Source of the DNA: Mucilaginibacter gossypii
Lineage (GTDB): Bacteria > Bacteroidota > Bacteroidia > Sphingobacteriales > Sphingobacteriaceae
Assembly (NCBI RefSeq): GCF_900100945.1
Contig: NZ_FNCG01000011.1
Location: 124,001-188,000 of the forward strand
DNA length: 64,000 bases
Direction: 5' to 3'
In this document: piece after piece, positions 49,795 to 59,186 of the stretch
Position numbering within the stretch: position 1 is the stretch's first letter
How the letters are laid out: every line of letters starts with the position of its first letter
Made by a program: the position numbers and the translations under genes
Notes under the pieces: model-generated
Database searches by the model: none
The model's input: the letters and a program-made list of their open reading frames with translations, nothing else
Told to the model about the DNA's origin: nothing

Positions 49795-49977
49795 TTTGGT
49801 CCATAGTCCATAGCCCATAGCCCATAGTCGATAATCTACAGATCATGGTTCATGGAATAAACTCGGCAGATCATGGTTATCAATAGTTTTGTTGCTACTA
49901 TGATCTATGAACCATTTGCTACGAACTAATCAATGCAGCTACCATGATCTATGAACCATCAACCATGAACTAAAAAT
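49795..49977. repeat. Word-like repeat cluster (catagtccatagc and atgatctatgaacc types)
   Basis: catagtccatagcccatagc is followed by several copies of gatcatggttca/atgatctatgaacc in both orientations, running to the Maf start codon. Related to the cluster at 18889-19025. No gene is supported. Confidence 0.7.
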
Positions 49978-50550
49978 ATGAACATCATCCCACCCGTAAT
50001 TCTCGCATCAAAATCGCCAAGACGGCAGGAGTTGCTCCGGCTTATGGATATTGATTTCAGGGTTGTGCTTAAAGAGGTTGATGAGTCTTTCCCCGATGGG
50101 CTTACCCCAACAGAGGTTGCCCTACATATAGCCCGTAAAAAAGCAGAAGCATTTGACGAAACGGTAGGAGATGAGGTTGTGCTTACTGCCGATACTATAG
50201 TTTGTATTGATGGCCTGATACTGGGTAAACCCGAAACCCGCGCACATGCTATCGAAATGCTGCAAATGCTATCGGGCCGTGTACACCAGGTTATTACCGG
50301 TGTATGTTTGTTATATAAAGGGCGTTATAACAATTTTTATGATCTTACCGAAGTGCTCTTCCGCAAGCTTTCTGATGCCGAGATCAGTAATTATGTAGAT
50401 AAGTACCAGCCGCTTGATAAGGCCGGATCATACGGCATCCAGGAGCTGATAGGCCTGATAGGCATCGAACGGATTGAAGGCTCATATACCAACGTTGTCG
50501 GCTTACCTACCCAAAAGGTTTATGCGCAATTGCGCAGCTTAAGCAAATAG
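49978..50550 (+). CDS. Maf-like nucleoside triphosphate pyrophosphatase
   Basis: A 190-residue Maf protein: LASKSPRRQELL (substrate-binding), VVLTADTIVCIDG, LGKPETRAHA, LSGRVHQVITGV and DKAGSYGIQ. Maf proteins hydrolyse dTTP/UTP or related modified nucleotides and are linked to septum formation control. The size is normal. Conserved neighbour of the KdsC-type gene. Confidence 0.93.
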   Translation: MNIIPPVILASKSPRRQELLRLMDIDFRVVLKEVDESFPDGLTPTEVALHIARKKAEAFDETVGDEVVLTADTIVCIDGLILGKPETRAHAIEMLQMLSGRVHQVITGVCLLYKGRYNNFYDLTEVLFRKLSDAEISNYVDKYQPLDKAGSYGIQELIGLIGIERIEGSYTNVVGLPTQKVYAQLRSLSK

Positions 50551-50783
50551 ATTTCCTGGTATTGCAACTCACACACCACATACAGGCGCAAGTATTGTGC
50601 GGCTGCCTGTGCGGGGATTACTTGTGCCTTTCGCAAACCATTTTATTCGTCGTTACAGTTTCGCTAAACATCGTCAATTTTGATAAAGCGTGTTTTTTCC
50701 GGTACAATTAAATAAATAATTATTTAATTTAAACCTTTGTTTCCTGCATAGTCTAACGTATTAAATAAAGGGAGTAATTTGTC

Positions 50784-51449
50784 ATGAAAAAAACTATTAA
50801 TACAGGGCTGGTGTTACTGCTGGTGGCTGCCTTGTCTGCATGCAGCAGTTACAACTATTACACCGCAGCCCGAAACAAAACAGATTTATCCGCTTACCGT
50901 ACATTTGCCTGGCTACCTCCTGCAACCATGACCAATAAAGCCGGCGCAGTTGTAAAAAAGGAAGTGGCTGATGAAAAGGTTAAGGACGCGGCTATTTCGG
51001 CATTGGAAAACAAGGGGTTAAAATTTCAGGAAAATAACCCCGATCTGTTGGTAAGCTATACCACAGTTACCGGCAGGGGAATGAAAACTGAGTTTTATCC
51101 TTATTACTATGGCGGTTACCCGGGCTTCGGTTTAGGATTTGGCTGGGGTTGGGGAGGTGGCTGGGGCTATCGTCCGTTTTATGGCTATGGCGGTTGGGGT
51201 TGGGGATATCCTTATGGTTACGGTTATGGCGGCGGCGGTTATGCCCGCGTGCCTTACAAAGAAGGTACCCTGATTATTGACATTATGGATACCAAATCGC
51301 GCAAACTGGTATGGCGTGGTTTTGGTGTTGGCGAACTGCACAACCCGCAAAAAACTGTAAAGGAACTGCCCAAAGTAGTTAACGGCATTATTGAACAACT
51401 ACAGCTTAACCAGGTACAGCAAGACCAGGTGCCAATGAAAAAAGCATAA
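50784..51449 (+). CDS. DUF4136-type lipoprotein with Gly/Trp/Tyr-rich insert
   Basis: The 221-residue protein has a lipobox (LSACS, C20) and a DUF4136-like domain (ARNKTDLSAYRTFAWLPP, then DLLVSY and later LIIDIMDTKSRKLVWRG). A low-complexity region (about residues 105-155) with GFGWGWGGGWGYR- and GYGGGGY-type repeats breaks the domain. The lipoprotein is probably periplasmic or outer-membrane attached. The aromatic-glycine insert is unusual and may be sticky or disordered. Terminator after it. Confidence 0.85.
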   Translation: MKKTINTGLVLLLVAALSACSSYNYYTAARNKTDLSAYRTFAWLPPATMTNKAGAVVKKEVADEKVKDAAISALENKGLKFQENNPDLLVSYTTVTGRGMKTEFYPYYYGGYPGFGLGFGWGWGGGWGYRPFYGYGGWGWGYPYGYGYGGGGYARVPYKEGTLIIDIMDTKSRKLVWRGFGVGELHNPQKTVKELPKVVNGIIEQLQLNQVQQDQVPMKKA

Positions 51450-51480
51450 GAAATTTGCTGATCAATTATTGAACTAATGC

Positions 51481-51518
51481 AAAAATCCCTTCGGGCGCTA
51501 AGCCTGGAGGGATTTTTG
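51481..51518 (+). terminator. Terminator of the DUF4136 lipoprotein gene
   Basis: aaaaatccct (51481-51490) pairs with aggg and attttt (51508-51517), with a GC-rich loop. The 3' end overlaps the convergent small gene. Confidence 0.75.
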
Positions 51519-51698
51519 TTTGCGGTATAAATGGGTTACAGTAAAAATAAGGACGGCTACAGCTAAAACAATAACCCAGCCATCAAGCGGGCAGTTAGCG
51601 TCGCCATCGGCATTATCACAGGGATTATCTAACTGGGCAAAACAGCTTAGGGTGGCAGCCGCAAAAACAAGGGCGGTTAAAAAGAACTTTTTTTTCAT
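51498..51698 (-). CDS. Small exported or membrane protein (66 aa)
   Basis: A signal peptide (1-21, ending SCFAQ) is followed by a short acidic segment with two Cys (NPCDNADGDANCPLD) and one membrane helix ending in a basic tail (YRKQKS). Common small protein type in Bacteroidota; function unknown. It lies 16 nt before the start of the downstream giant gene's 3' end on the same strand. Confidence 0.7.
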   Translation of the reverse strand: MKKKFFLTALVFAAATLSCFAQLDNPCDNADGDANCPLDGWVIVLAVAVLIFTVTHLYRKQKSLQA

Positions 51699-51714
51699 AT
51701 GCGCAAATCGCTTG

Positions 51715-54700
51715 TTATTGTTTTAAAAATTTACCGGTGCCAATCAACTGTTTGGTTTTATTATCGGTAACCCTTATAATATATGTTCCCGGCACTAAAC
51801 CGGTTACGTTGTTTTTCCAGTAAAGCTGTGTGATATTTACTGCCTTCAGTATCACACCACTGCTGTTGGTTAACTGAATATTATAGTTTGCTGAAGCGTT
51901 GGTTTGCCCTATGGTTAGGTTTAATGTTTCTGTTACAGGGTTTGGATATATCGTAAGCAGGCTATTGCTTATGTTATTTTTTGTATTGGCATACATTAAT
52001 GGCAGCTCTTTTGACAGGCTGATATCATTGTTTAAATCAGTTAACTGAACACGGTAATTATTTAAGCCTTTTGCCGGGTTAGGGTCAGTATAAGAGTAAG
52101 TTCCCAAACCGTTCGATTTTATCACATCCAGGTTTTCCCAGGTTTTGCCGTTATCTGTGCTTCTTTGCAGCGTAAATGTGGTGTAGTTTGCCTCATTTTC
52201 AACAATCCAGGTTGTTTTAGCCCCGCCGGTTGCTTTTACGGCATTAAAATCAAGCAGCCGCAAGCCCAATGCAGGTGATTGGCGCAATATCAGCTGAAAA
52301 CGTTTTTTACCAAAAGTAGCCGGGGTACTTTTATCAATATTGTAGCTGTAAATGTTGTTGTGTTTAAGATCCAACGAATCTTTAGTAAAGTTATCCTTAA
52401 GCCATATTTCATAAATGGCAGGTACGTTGCTAAGTGCTCTTAGTTTTAATTGATAAGGCCCGGATGAGGTAGCGTCAGACGTTAGGGGAATGATCTCCTG
52501 TTGCTTTTTGGGGAAAGGCCGGTGATGGATAACGGTTTTAACGCTATCGCTTGACAGGGCCGACAAGGCTATCTGTGCACCATTGGTGCCCAGGTCTTCC
52601 GCATCTTTACTATTTTCAAACGCTGTACTCGCGTCGTTATTAAATGCAATAACAATATCATCGGTATTAATGGAGTCCTTTATCATTTGCAGCCTTAATA
52701 TCGGTTCGGCCAATGATGATGAAGTTTGTTGTGATGCTGCTAATTGTGCTTCGGCAGCCTTCAATATGTCCATGTCGGCAGCTGTGGCCGCCAGTTTCTG
52801 TAACCCCTTATCAGCAGGGGCACTTAATAAGGCTATCAGATTTGATGCCGTTGGTTGCGTTGTTGACTTCGCCGATTCCCTGAAAGTTAATGATTGCGAA
52901 GCTGAGGTAGCCTGTATAAAAAACGCCTGCCCGCTGGCTATCATATTACTTGCATAGCCATCGCTCGAAATACCGGGGTTAATATTGGTAGTCGTATCTG
53001 CTGTAGATATAGCAGTGGCCTTTTGCATGTAGCTGGCATACTGCTTTGTTTTTGGATTGTAAACCCATATTTTGCCCGGAGCAGATAGGGTTGCAGCCGA
53101 AGATACCTCTGAGGGGAAACCGGCCCCGTAAATTGAGGATGTGGCGGAAACGGTTGTTGTTGTGCCCCTGCGGTTAAATTTTTCCCAATTGATGGTGGCT
53201 GCGTAAGGATTTCCAACCAGGTTATATCCGTTAACCTGGCTGCCTGTAGTATTGCTGAACAAGAGGCTGGTTGTGCCGCTGTACCAGTTGGTTACTGTAA
53301 TGTCACCTGTGTTTAATGTACCTGTTGTTGTTAAAGTGGTGTTGGTGGGTACATAGCTTGCGGTTGTTGAAGTTGCAAGATCGGCGGCTGTCCTGTCTCC
53401 CCTGAAAAAGAAAAGGAAGCCGTTTCCGACAGGTATGGTATGTGAACCGTCGGTATCAAAAATATAAGTTGGCGGGGAGTTGATATTGTTGATGCCCCTG
53501 AAATTACCGGCTGTAAAAGACGCTTGCGACGAGGCTATGTTTTCCCTGAAGCAATAAATTGTGGGATTGCCCGATTTATCAAAGCCGCCCGTTGTGCCTG
53601 TAGTGCCGGTTATCCATGATGAGTTTTTAAGATAATTTATACTGATTACCTTGGCTGATGAACCTGTATTAACGGGTGATGAAAGTAACCTGTACCCCCG
53701 GTTATATGAATTGCCGCCGCTTATAAAACGCTGTACGTTTACATTGCCTGTAATTGCTGTGCCGGAAGGAATAGCATCTACAGTGGCTGAGCCTGTTGCA
53801 TCGGAGTTTAACGTTAAAACACCGCCGGCAGCAAGGGTAGCTGTACCGCCCATAGTAAGTATACCCGAGGATGATACCGCGAATTTACCGGCGCCCGACA
53901 TGGTTTTTATACCGCTGCCATTAACAGTAACATTATTAAATTTTGTGCCGTTGGTGCTGTTGTCTGTAAGAGATTGAGCGCCTGCTTTACTAAAAAACAC
54001 TGTTCCGGTGCCTGCCGTAAACGTACCCGTGTTGGTGTAATCGCCATTTAAGGTTAGTGTGCCCGCCCCGCCTGTAATAACAGCGCTGTTAGTAGTGTTG
54101 CCAGTAATACTAATATTGCCAGAACCCTGGGTTACGTTTGCCGAATTGCTCCAGGTTCCTGTAACAGTTATAACAGGGTTGTTCGTGTTAAGGCCTATTG
54201 CACCCCCGCTTGTGATCCAGTTTCCGCTTACGGTTAGCGCGCCGCCGTCGACAGTTTTGGCTGCCGCCCCTGATAAGGTGAGGTTATCATAGTTGGAGGG
54301 GGTTGTACCTATAAAGCTGTCATTAGTGGCGTGTACAGTTTGCGTGCCCGAAGTAGCTGCGTAGTTAACGAGTCCGGTGCCGCTGCCGCCGGTGGTGAAA
54401 TCGATAGTGCCACCTGTAGCGGCACTTATTGGGGTATTGCCTGTTAAGTTTAAAGTAGTAGCCCCGGTACCAGTATCCATATCAACGAGGGCCGCATTGG
54501 TAATAGTAAGACCCCCGCTGGTCATGTTTACGTAGCTTGAATTTGTGGTAGCTATACTACTTATTGTTAATATTCCCGAATTTAGATGGAACGTGGCGTT
54601 ATTAACAGAGTAATTTTGTAATCCTGATGTATAGGTTCCCAATGCCGAGGAGGTAGTGTTTAAACTTAACGAATTGGTGATATTGAATACCGGAACCGTT

Positions 54701-56430
54701 GTATTTATTATGGTTGTATTGGATGTTGGGCTGACGCTTCTTGTAGGCGTAGGAGGAGTGGTATTATCGCCAACTACAAATGAGCTACAGTTTAATGTAC
54801 CAGTACCTGTACCGGTAATGGTTGTTGTCACGCCGCCGGCACTACTGTTGTGATTTTGCGTGATGGCGCCGGTAACCGTAAGGGAGTAGGTATCTTTGAT
54901 GGTTAATATAATAGATGGGGTTCCGCTCATTGTACTTTTTAAGGGGCCTAATATCAGGAAAGCAACATTAGGCACACTGCTTTGAACGGTGGGCTGGTTA
55001 TAAAATGAAACAACGCCTATGCGTGCCGCATAGCTTGTAGTAGGAATAGTTGCTGGGCTCCAGTTACGGGTATCATTCCAGTTGCTGTCATATGCGCCTG
55101 TCCAGTCAATGGCATCATCAAAAGTTATAGTATTACCATTTGAGGATGGGCCTGTATAAGTAATGGCTGAGCTGTTTCCATTCCCCGTAAGGGTGTTAAT
55201 ACTGGTGACGGTAATAGTGCCTGTAGGGCTGCTGCCATAGTTTAGCTGGCTTTTTACTGTACCTGTATAAAAATAATAACCGGGGACAGAGTAAGATCCA
55301 TCTGTATTGCCCGAGCTTGAGATAAGGTCGCCCACACTATAATCTTGTATAGCGTTGCCGGTGTAAGTTACTGAACTTATCAGTGCGTCTGTTGATGTGG
55401 AGTAATAGGAATCATCTGAACGGTAGAGACTTCCTGAACCATTGAAATATGCCTCGAACCCGGAGCCTGACGTGTTCAGTACCAATTGGTTGATAACGAA
55501 ATTGCCTCTTGATATTATTTTTAACCCGTAAAGGATTACGCTTTCGCCGGCGTAGTAAGGCGGCTGTGTAACATTATTTGCCGTTCCGTTTGCGTCTGTT
55601 GTGGTAAATTGGAGTACACGGGTGTACATATCAAAATTATCCCATTGAAATCTGCCGGCAGTAGTACATGTTGATTCAAGATAGGAATAATAATAGCTGC
55701 TGAACCCGCTACCAGTTGTACTTGTACTTGAAGCAACAAGGGTTTTGGCTGTGGTCATGCCGGTTACAAAAACATCTTTAAATATTGCCCAACGACCGTC
55801 TTTCAACCGTTGCACTTTGATCATGTAGGTTTGCTGGTCGTTGGCCATGGTGGCATTGAGCAGCTCATTGTAACGGCCCGTCCCGGTATTTGAGTCATAC
55901 CTATACCTTAAACTGAGTGTTGTACCGGTATGGGTTATATAAATGCCCTGCATGGTATTGGCTGTATACCCGTTGGCAATAAGCCAATAGCGCCATGAAT
56001 TATTACCTACAGCCATCGCATCGGGGTCATCCGGGCCGGTTGCACTATTATTTTTATAAATGAAATTCCACTCAAAATCATTCTGAGTAAGATCTACGCT
56101 CCCTGATGTGCCGCTTCCGACAAAATCCCACCTGATAGCGCTTATGGCGTTGGTTGCAGGTACCGCGGATCGCAGGCTTACCGAGCCGTTTAAAGGACTT
56201 GTAGTTGATGCATCTATGGTAACCGACGAACTTGTGCGGGCGGCATTACCAACCCCGGTTGCTCCTAATGATGTTATATTACCGGCAGAGGAAGTTTCAA
56301 AGTTATTGTAATAGTAGGTAAGGTTATCGCTGGTTTCCTGGGCCGCAACTGCGCTCATCAGGCATAGCAGATATCCGGTAAATAAAACGCAGCGTAATTG
56401 TGATTTCAAATTTAATAGGGTTTCGGGCAA
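51715..56430 (-). CDS. Giant T9SS-secreted adhesin-like protein (about 1570 aa)
   Basis: The protein has a signal peptide ending VAAQ, an N-terminal LamG-like beta-sandwich (about 35-270), long Ser/Thr/Gly/Asn-rich beta-helix-like repeats (about 440-880, NVTVNGSGIKTMSGAGK type) and a fibronectin-like section. Its C-terminal T9SS type A sorting domain (about 1485-1571) starts LLTIYPNPVTETLNL and ends VTDNKTKQLIGTGKFLKQ. It should be exported by Por secretion and held at the surface. No ATG begins the frame: starts available are TTG 56430 and TTG 56409 (MKSQLRCVLF). Confidence 0.9.
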   Translation of the reverse strand: MPETLLNLKSQLRCVLFTGYLLCLMSAVAAQETSDNLTYYYNNFETSSAGNITSLGATGVGNAARTSSSVTIDASTTSPLNGSVSLRSAVPATNAISAIRWDFVGSGTSGSVDLTQNDFEWNFIYKNNSATGPDDPDAMAVGNNSWRYWLIANGYTANTMQGIYITHTGTTLSLRYRYDSNTGTGRYNELLNATMANDQQTYMIKVQRLKDGRWAIFKDVFVTGMTTAKTLVASSTSTTGSGFSSYYYSYLESTCTTAGRFQWDNFDMYTRVLQFTTTDANGTANNVTQPPYYAGESVILYGLKIISRGNFVINQLVLNTSGSGFEAYFNGSGSLYRSDDSYYSTSTDALISSVTYTGNAIQDYSVGDLISSSGNTDGSYSVPGYYFYTGTVKSQLNYGSSPTGTITVTSINTLTGNGNSSAITYTGPSSNGNTITFDDAIDWTGAYDSNWNDTRNWSPATIPTTSYAARIGVVSFYNQPTVQSSVPNVAFLILGPLKSTMSGTPSIILTIKDTYSLTVTGAITQNHNSSAGGVTTTITGTGTGTLNCSSFVVGDNTTPPTPTRSVSPTSNTTIINTTVPVFNITNSLSLNTTSSALGTYTSGLQNYSVNNATFHLNSGILTISSIATTNSSYVNMTSGGLTITNAALVDMDTGTGATTLNLTGNTPISAATGGTIDFTTGGSGTGLVNYAATSGTQTVHATNDSFIGTTPSNYDNLTLSGAAAKTVDGGALTVSGNWITSGGAIGLNTNNPVITVTGTWSNSANVTQGSGNISITGNTTNSAVITGGAGTLTLNGDYTNTGTFTAGTGTVFFSKAGAQSLTDNSTNGTKFNNVTVNGSGIKTMSGAGKFAVSSSGILTMGGTATLAAGGVLTLNSDATGSATVDAIPSGTAITGNVNVQRFISGGNSYNRGYRLLSSPVNTGSSAKVISINYLKNSSWITGTTGTTGGFDKSGNPTIYCFRENIASSQASFTAGNFRGINNINSPPTYIFDTDGSHTIPVGNGFLFFFRGDRTAADLATSTTASYVPTNTTLTTTGTLNTGDITVTNWYSGTTSLLFSNTTGSQVNGYNLVGNPYAATINWEKFNRRGTTTTVSATSSIYGAGFPSEVSSAATLSAPGKIWVYNPKTKQYASYMQKATAISTADTTTNINPGISSDGYASNMIASGQAFFIQATSASQSLTFRESAKSTTQPTASNLIALLSAPADKGLQKLAATAADMDILKAAEAQLAASQQTSSSLAEPILRLQMIKDSINTDDIVIAFNNDASTAFENSKDAEDLGTNGAQIALSALSSDSVKTVIHHRPFPKKQQEIIPLTSDATSSGPYQLKLRALSNVPAIYEIWLKDNFTKDSLDLKHNNIYSYNIDKSTPATFGKKRFQLILRQSPALGLRLLDFNAVKATGGAKTTWIVENEANYTTFTLQRSTDNGKTWENLDVIKSNGLGTYSYTDPNPAKGLNNYRVQLTDLNNDISLSKELPLMYANTKNNISNSLLTIYPNPVTETLNLTIGQTNASANYNIQLTNSSGVILKAVNITQLYWKNNVTGLVPGTYIIRVTDNKTKQLIGTGKFLKQ

Positions 56431-57040
56431 GTAATATCAATAATGATGCTGGTTCAATAAAACCGGATTAAAGTACAAATTTCAACTCAAATATGCGGTT
56501 GTGTTGCCAATGGCATCGGTTGTGATGTTTTTTATTGAAAAAATGGAAAATTTAGAGAAATTAATTATTGATTATTGTTTACACATTTTGGGGAATATTT
56601 TCTACTATGCTTTTAATCAATAAGCAGGCTGTTAACTTACAGTAAGAGCTAATTAATCACCGGGTAACGATAAATATTTAAAAATATTCCTGTTAGGAGT
56701 GAGGATTTTTGTTTCCGGTAATAAACTGTTCAGGTTTGATTGGGGTAATATGTCCCGTAATAATCATCACCATTGACTTTTGTCAACCGAATGCCGGTTA
56801 ATGTAACGATGACTATATGTTACATGGGGGTTTCAGAGCGACGTTGGATAAGTGTTCAATTTTTAAAAAGCGGGTGTTCAACTTTTTGTGGTGCGGAATT
56901 GTAATATTCTGATTGTCAATGTATATGTGTTCAGTTTGTGTTTTGTGTAAAATGCAAGTATCTGATAATCAGTATTTGTTTATTTAAGAAAATACGCCAG
57001 GTGTTCCACTTTAAAAATTGAACACCTGGCATTATATGCT
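56431..57040. other. 610-nt AT-rich intergenic region
   Basis: No gene is supported. It contains an exact 16-nt inverted pair (gtgttcaatttttaaa at 56852-56867 and its complement at 57010-57025), a third related word at 56874-56888, and the hairpin terminator at 56996-57030. It should hold the promoter of the giant protein gene. The repeated gtgttcaa words may be the trace of an old mobile element, but no transposase remains. Confidence 0.5.
56996..57030 (-). terminator. Terminator of the M1 peptidase gene
   Basis: gccaggtgttc (56996-57006) pairs with gaacacctggc (57020-57030). On the minus strand it lies just beyond the M1 stop codon and is followed by GTATTTTCTT. Confidence 0.75.
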
Positions 57041-59035
57041 TTATTTAACCTTTTGGCTGTTATTGCCGCGGTTAAGATCAGGCAGGGCGTTGTCGGGATC
57101 AATGCTTACCGATTCAGCTTCCTGTTTAGTAGGCAGTGTATAAGTGATTTGCCCGGATTGCAGCCAGGTTTCAACCGGCAGGTAAAAGCGTTTTTTGCCG
57201 CCGTCTTTAAATTTTACCTCAACAGTAAACGGCATGGGCAACTGCTCTTTGTTTACCGCTTTGATGGTGATACCTTTGGATGCATCTTTACCTGCATATT
57301 TCGCGTCGATAAGCGCTATATCAACCAGCCAGTTATTGTAAAACCAGCCCTTCCAAAACCAGGAAAGGTCTTCGCCCGCCCCATTCTCTATCGAACGGAA
57401 AAAATCATCAGGTTGTGGGTGTTTGTAAGCCCACTGGTTAATGTAGTTTTTAAAGGCGTAGTCAAACCTGTCTTTCCCTAAAATTTGCTCGCGCAGCAAT
57501 ACCAGGCCAAATGCCGGCTTATAGTAGGTAAGCGGATGGCGGTATTTTTCGGGGATGGCATCAGGAGCCGTCATAATACTTGGCGATTGCGGATCAAGCA
57601 ATGATGGGATAATTTCATCGGCGGGGTTGCCGCCGCCGGGAGCGTATTCACTATCGCGTTTAGGGGCATATTCACCTTTATTAAAGGCATCGGAAGCATA
57701 TATATCGATAAAGGTGTTAAGGCCTTCATCCATCCAGCCATAGCGGCGCTCATTTGATCCCACAATCATCGGGAACCAGTTATGGCCTATCTCATGCGCG
57801 GTTACCCAGTAAAGCACGCTGCCTTTATCGGTGATGTCGTCAAACACAATACCCGGGTATTCCATGCCGCCGGCAATACCAGCTTCGTTAATAGCAACCG
57901 GGTAAGGATATACAAACCACTTTTCCGAAAAGTATTCAATTGATTTTTTGAGATATTCGGTAGCCCGGCCCCAGGCATCGTTGCCATAGCTTTCGGCCGG
58001 GTAAACGCTCATTGCTAATGATTTTTTACCGCCAGGCAGGTTAACCCTTGCTGCATCCCATATGTAAGCTTTTGATGCACCAAAGGCAACATCGCGGGTG
58101 TTGAGCATTTTGAAATGCCAGGTGAGGGTACCCTTGTTAACCGGGCGACTGGCAGGATCATTAACCTCGGCCAAATCACGGATCATGATGGTTTTATCAC
58201 TGTTGCGGGCTTGGTCTAAGCGGACTATTTGTTTAGCCGTCAATACCTCTTTAGGGTTAAGCAATTCGCCCGATCCCGCTACGATCATATCCCATGGCAC
58301 GGTTACCGAATAATCTATATCGCCATAATCTAAATAAAACTCACCGCTGCCCAGAAATGGTAGGGTATCCCAGCCGTGACTGTCGTCATAAACACACATG
58401 CGCGGAAACCACTGTGCAATTTCGTAGATCTTGCCATTTTTGGTATCGCAATAATCAGTACGGCCTCCAAAGGCACCGGGAATGGTGTAATGATAATTAA
58501 TACGCAGTTTTATTGCCCCCTTTTGCAGCGGGTGTGCAAGGCGTACCTGCATGCGGGCATCTGTAATTACAAATGGTACGGGTTTAACTACATCGCCATT
58601 ATCAACCGAAACGGATTCTATCTGGTAACCGCTGGTATGCTGATCTACACCGGGGGTATGGTCTGTGAAGAAGTTAGAGCGGGCATCCTGTTTATAAGTA
58701 TTTTGATCAAGCTGCAGCCAAAGGTAAGGCAATGCATCCGGGCTGTTATTGGTATAGTTGATCACCACCGTACCGCTGATTGTTTTCTTAACGGTATCCA
58801 GGGCAACTTTCAGATTATAGTCTGCCCGGTTTTGCCAATACCTTGGACCGGGTGCGCCATTAGCCGAATGGAAATCGTTACCTTTTTCGGTATAAAACAT
58901 AGGCGAGAAAGCCGCCGACGGGTTGTAGTTTGATGAAGTATCGTTTGGATTGAGTTTCCCTTTTTGCGCCGATGCGCTGAGTGCTAAAATCGACAGTAAA
59001 CCAATGTCGATAAATTTTAATTTCATGGTGTGCAT
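57041..59035 (-). CDS. Exported M1-family metallopeptidase (aminopeptidase N-like)
   Basis: A 664-residue exported protein with a signal peptide (about 4-23, SASAQ). The zinc site HEIGHNWFP (about residue 414) has its third ligand in WMDEGLNTFID, and GGMEYPG replaces the usual GAMEN substrate loop. M1 enzymes cut N-terminal residues from peptides. The start may be ATG 59035 or ATG 59026 (MKLKFIDIGLL). It is not close to a transporter gene. Confidence 0.9.
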   Translation of the reverse strand: MHTMKLKFIDIGLLSILALSASAQKGKLNPNDTSSNYNPSAAFSPMFYTEKGNDFHSANGAPGPRYWQNRADYNLKVALDTVKKTISGTVVINYTNNSPDALPYLWLQLDQNTYKQDARSNFFTDHTPGVDQHTSGYQIESVSVDNGDVVKPVPFVITDARMQVRLAHPLQKGAIKLRINYHYTIPGAFGGRTDYCDTKNGKIYEIAQWFPRMCVYDDSHGWDTLPFLGSGEFYLDYGDIDYSVTVPWDMIVAGSGELLNPKEVLTAKQIVRLDQARNSDKTIMIRDLAEVNDPASRPVNKGTLTWHFKMLNTRDVAFGASKAYIWDAARVNLPGGKKSLAMSVYPAESYGNDAWGRATEYLKKSIEYFSEKWFVYPYPVAINEAGIAGGMEYPGIVFDDITDKGSVLYWVTAHEIGHNWFPMIVGSNERRYGWMDEGLNTFIDIYASDAFNKGEYAPKRDSEYAPGGGNPADEIIPSLLDPQSPSIMTAPDAIPEKYRHPLTYYKPAFGLVLLREQILGKDRFDYAFKNYINQWAYKHPQPDDFFRSIENGAGEDLSWFWKGWFYNNWLVDIALIDAKYAGKDASKGITIKAVNKEQLPMPFTVEVKFKDGGKKRFYLPVETWLQSGQITYTLPTKQEAESVSIDPDNALPDLNRGNNSQKVK

Positions 59036-59186
59036 TTAAGCACCCAATATACAAAGGATGGCCGGAAAACAGTTTGTTAAAAAAGTTTTAAATAATTATG
59101 GAATTTTATGCCTGGTAGCATCATTGTAATAAACTGCTTAATCACCCGGATGAATTAATATATTTATCAATTAAAACGTCGGTATA

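Noticed and set aside
53000..54900. Repetitive DNA in the giant protein gene as a possible CRISPR or tandem array
   Set aside because: Repeats are protein-level (Ser/Thr/Gly/Asn beta-helix) and degenerate, with no constant repeat and unique spacer pattern.
51715..56430. Long open frames on the plus strand opposite the giant T9SS protein (for example around 52583-52957, 53651-53977, 54059-54292)
   Set aside because: They are complementary shadows of a Ser/Thr/Gly-rich coding sequence with low-complexity hydrophobic translations and no start context or homology.
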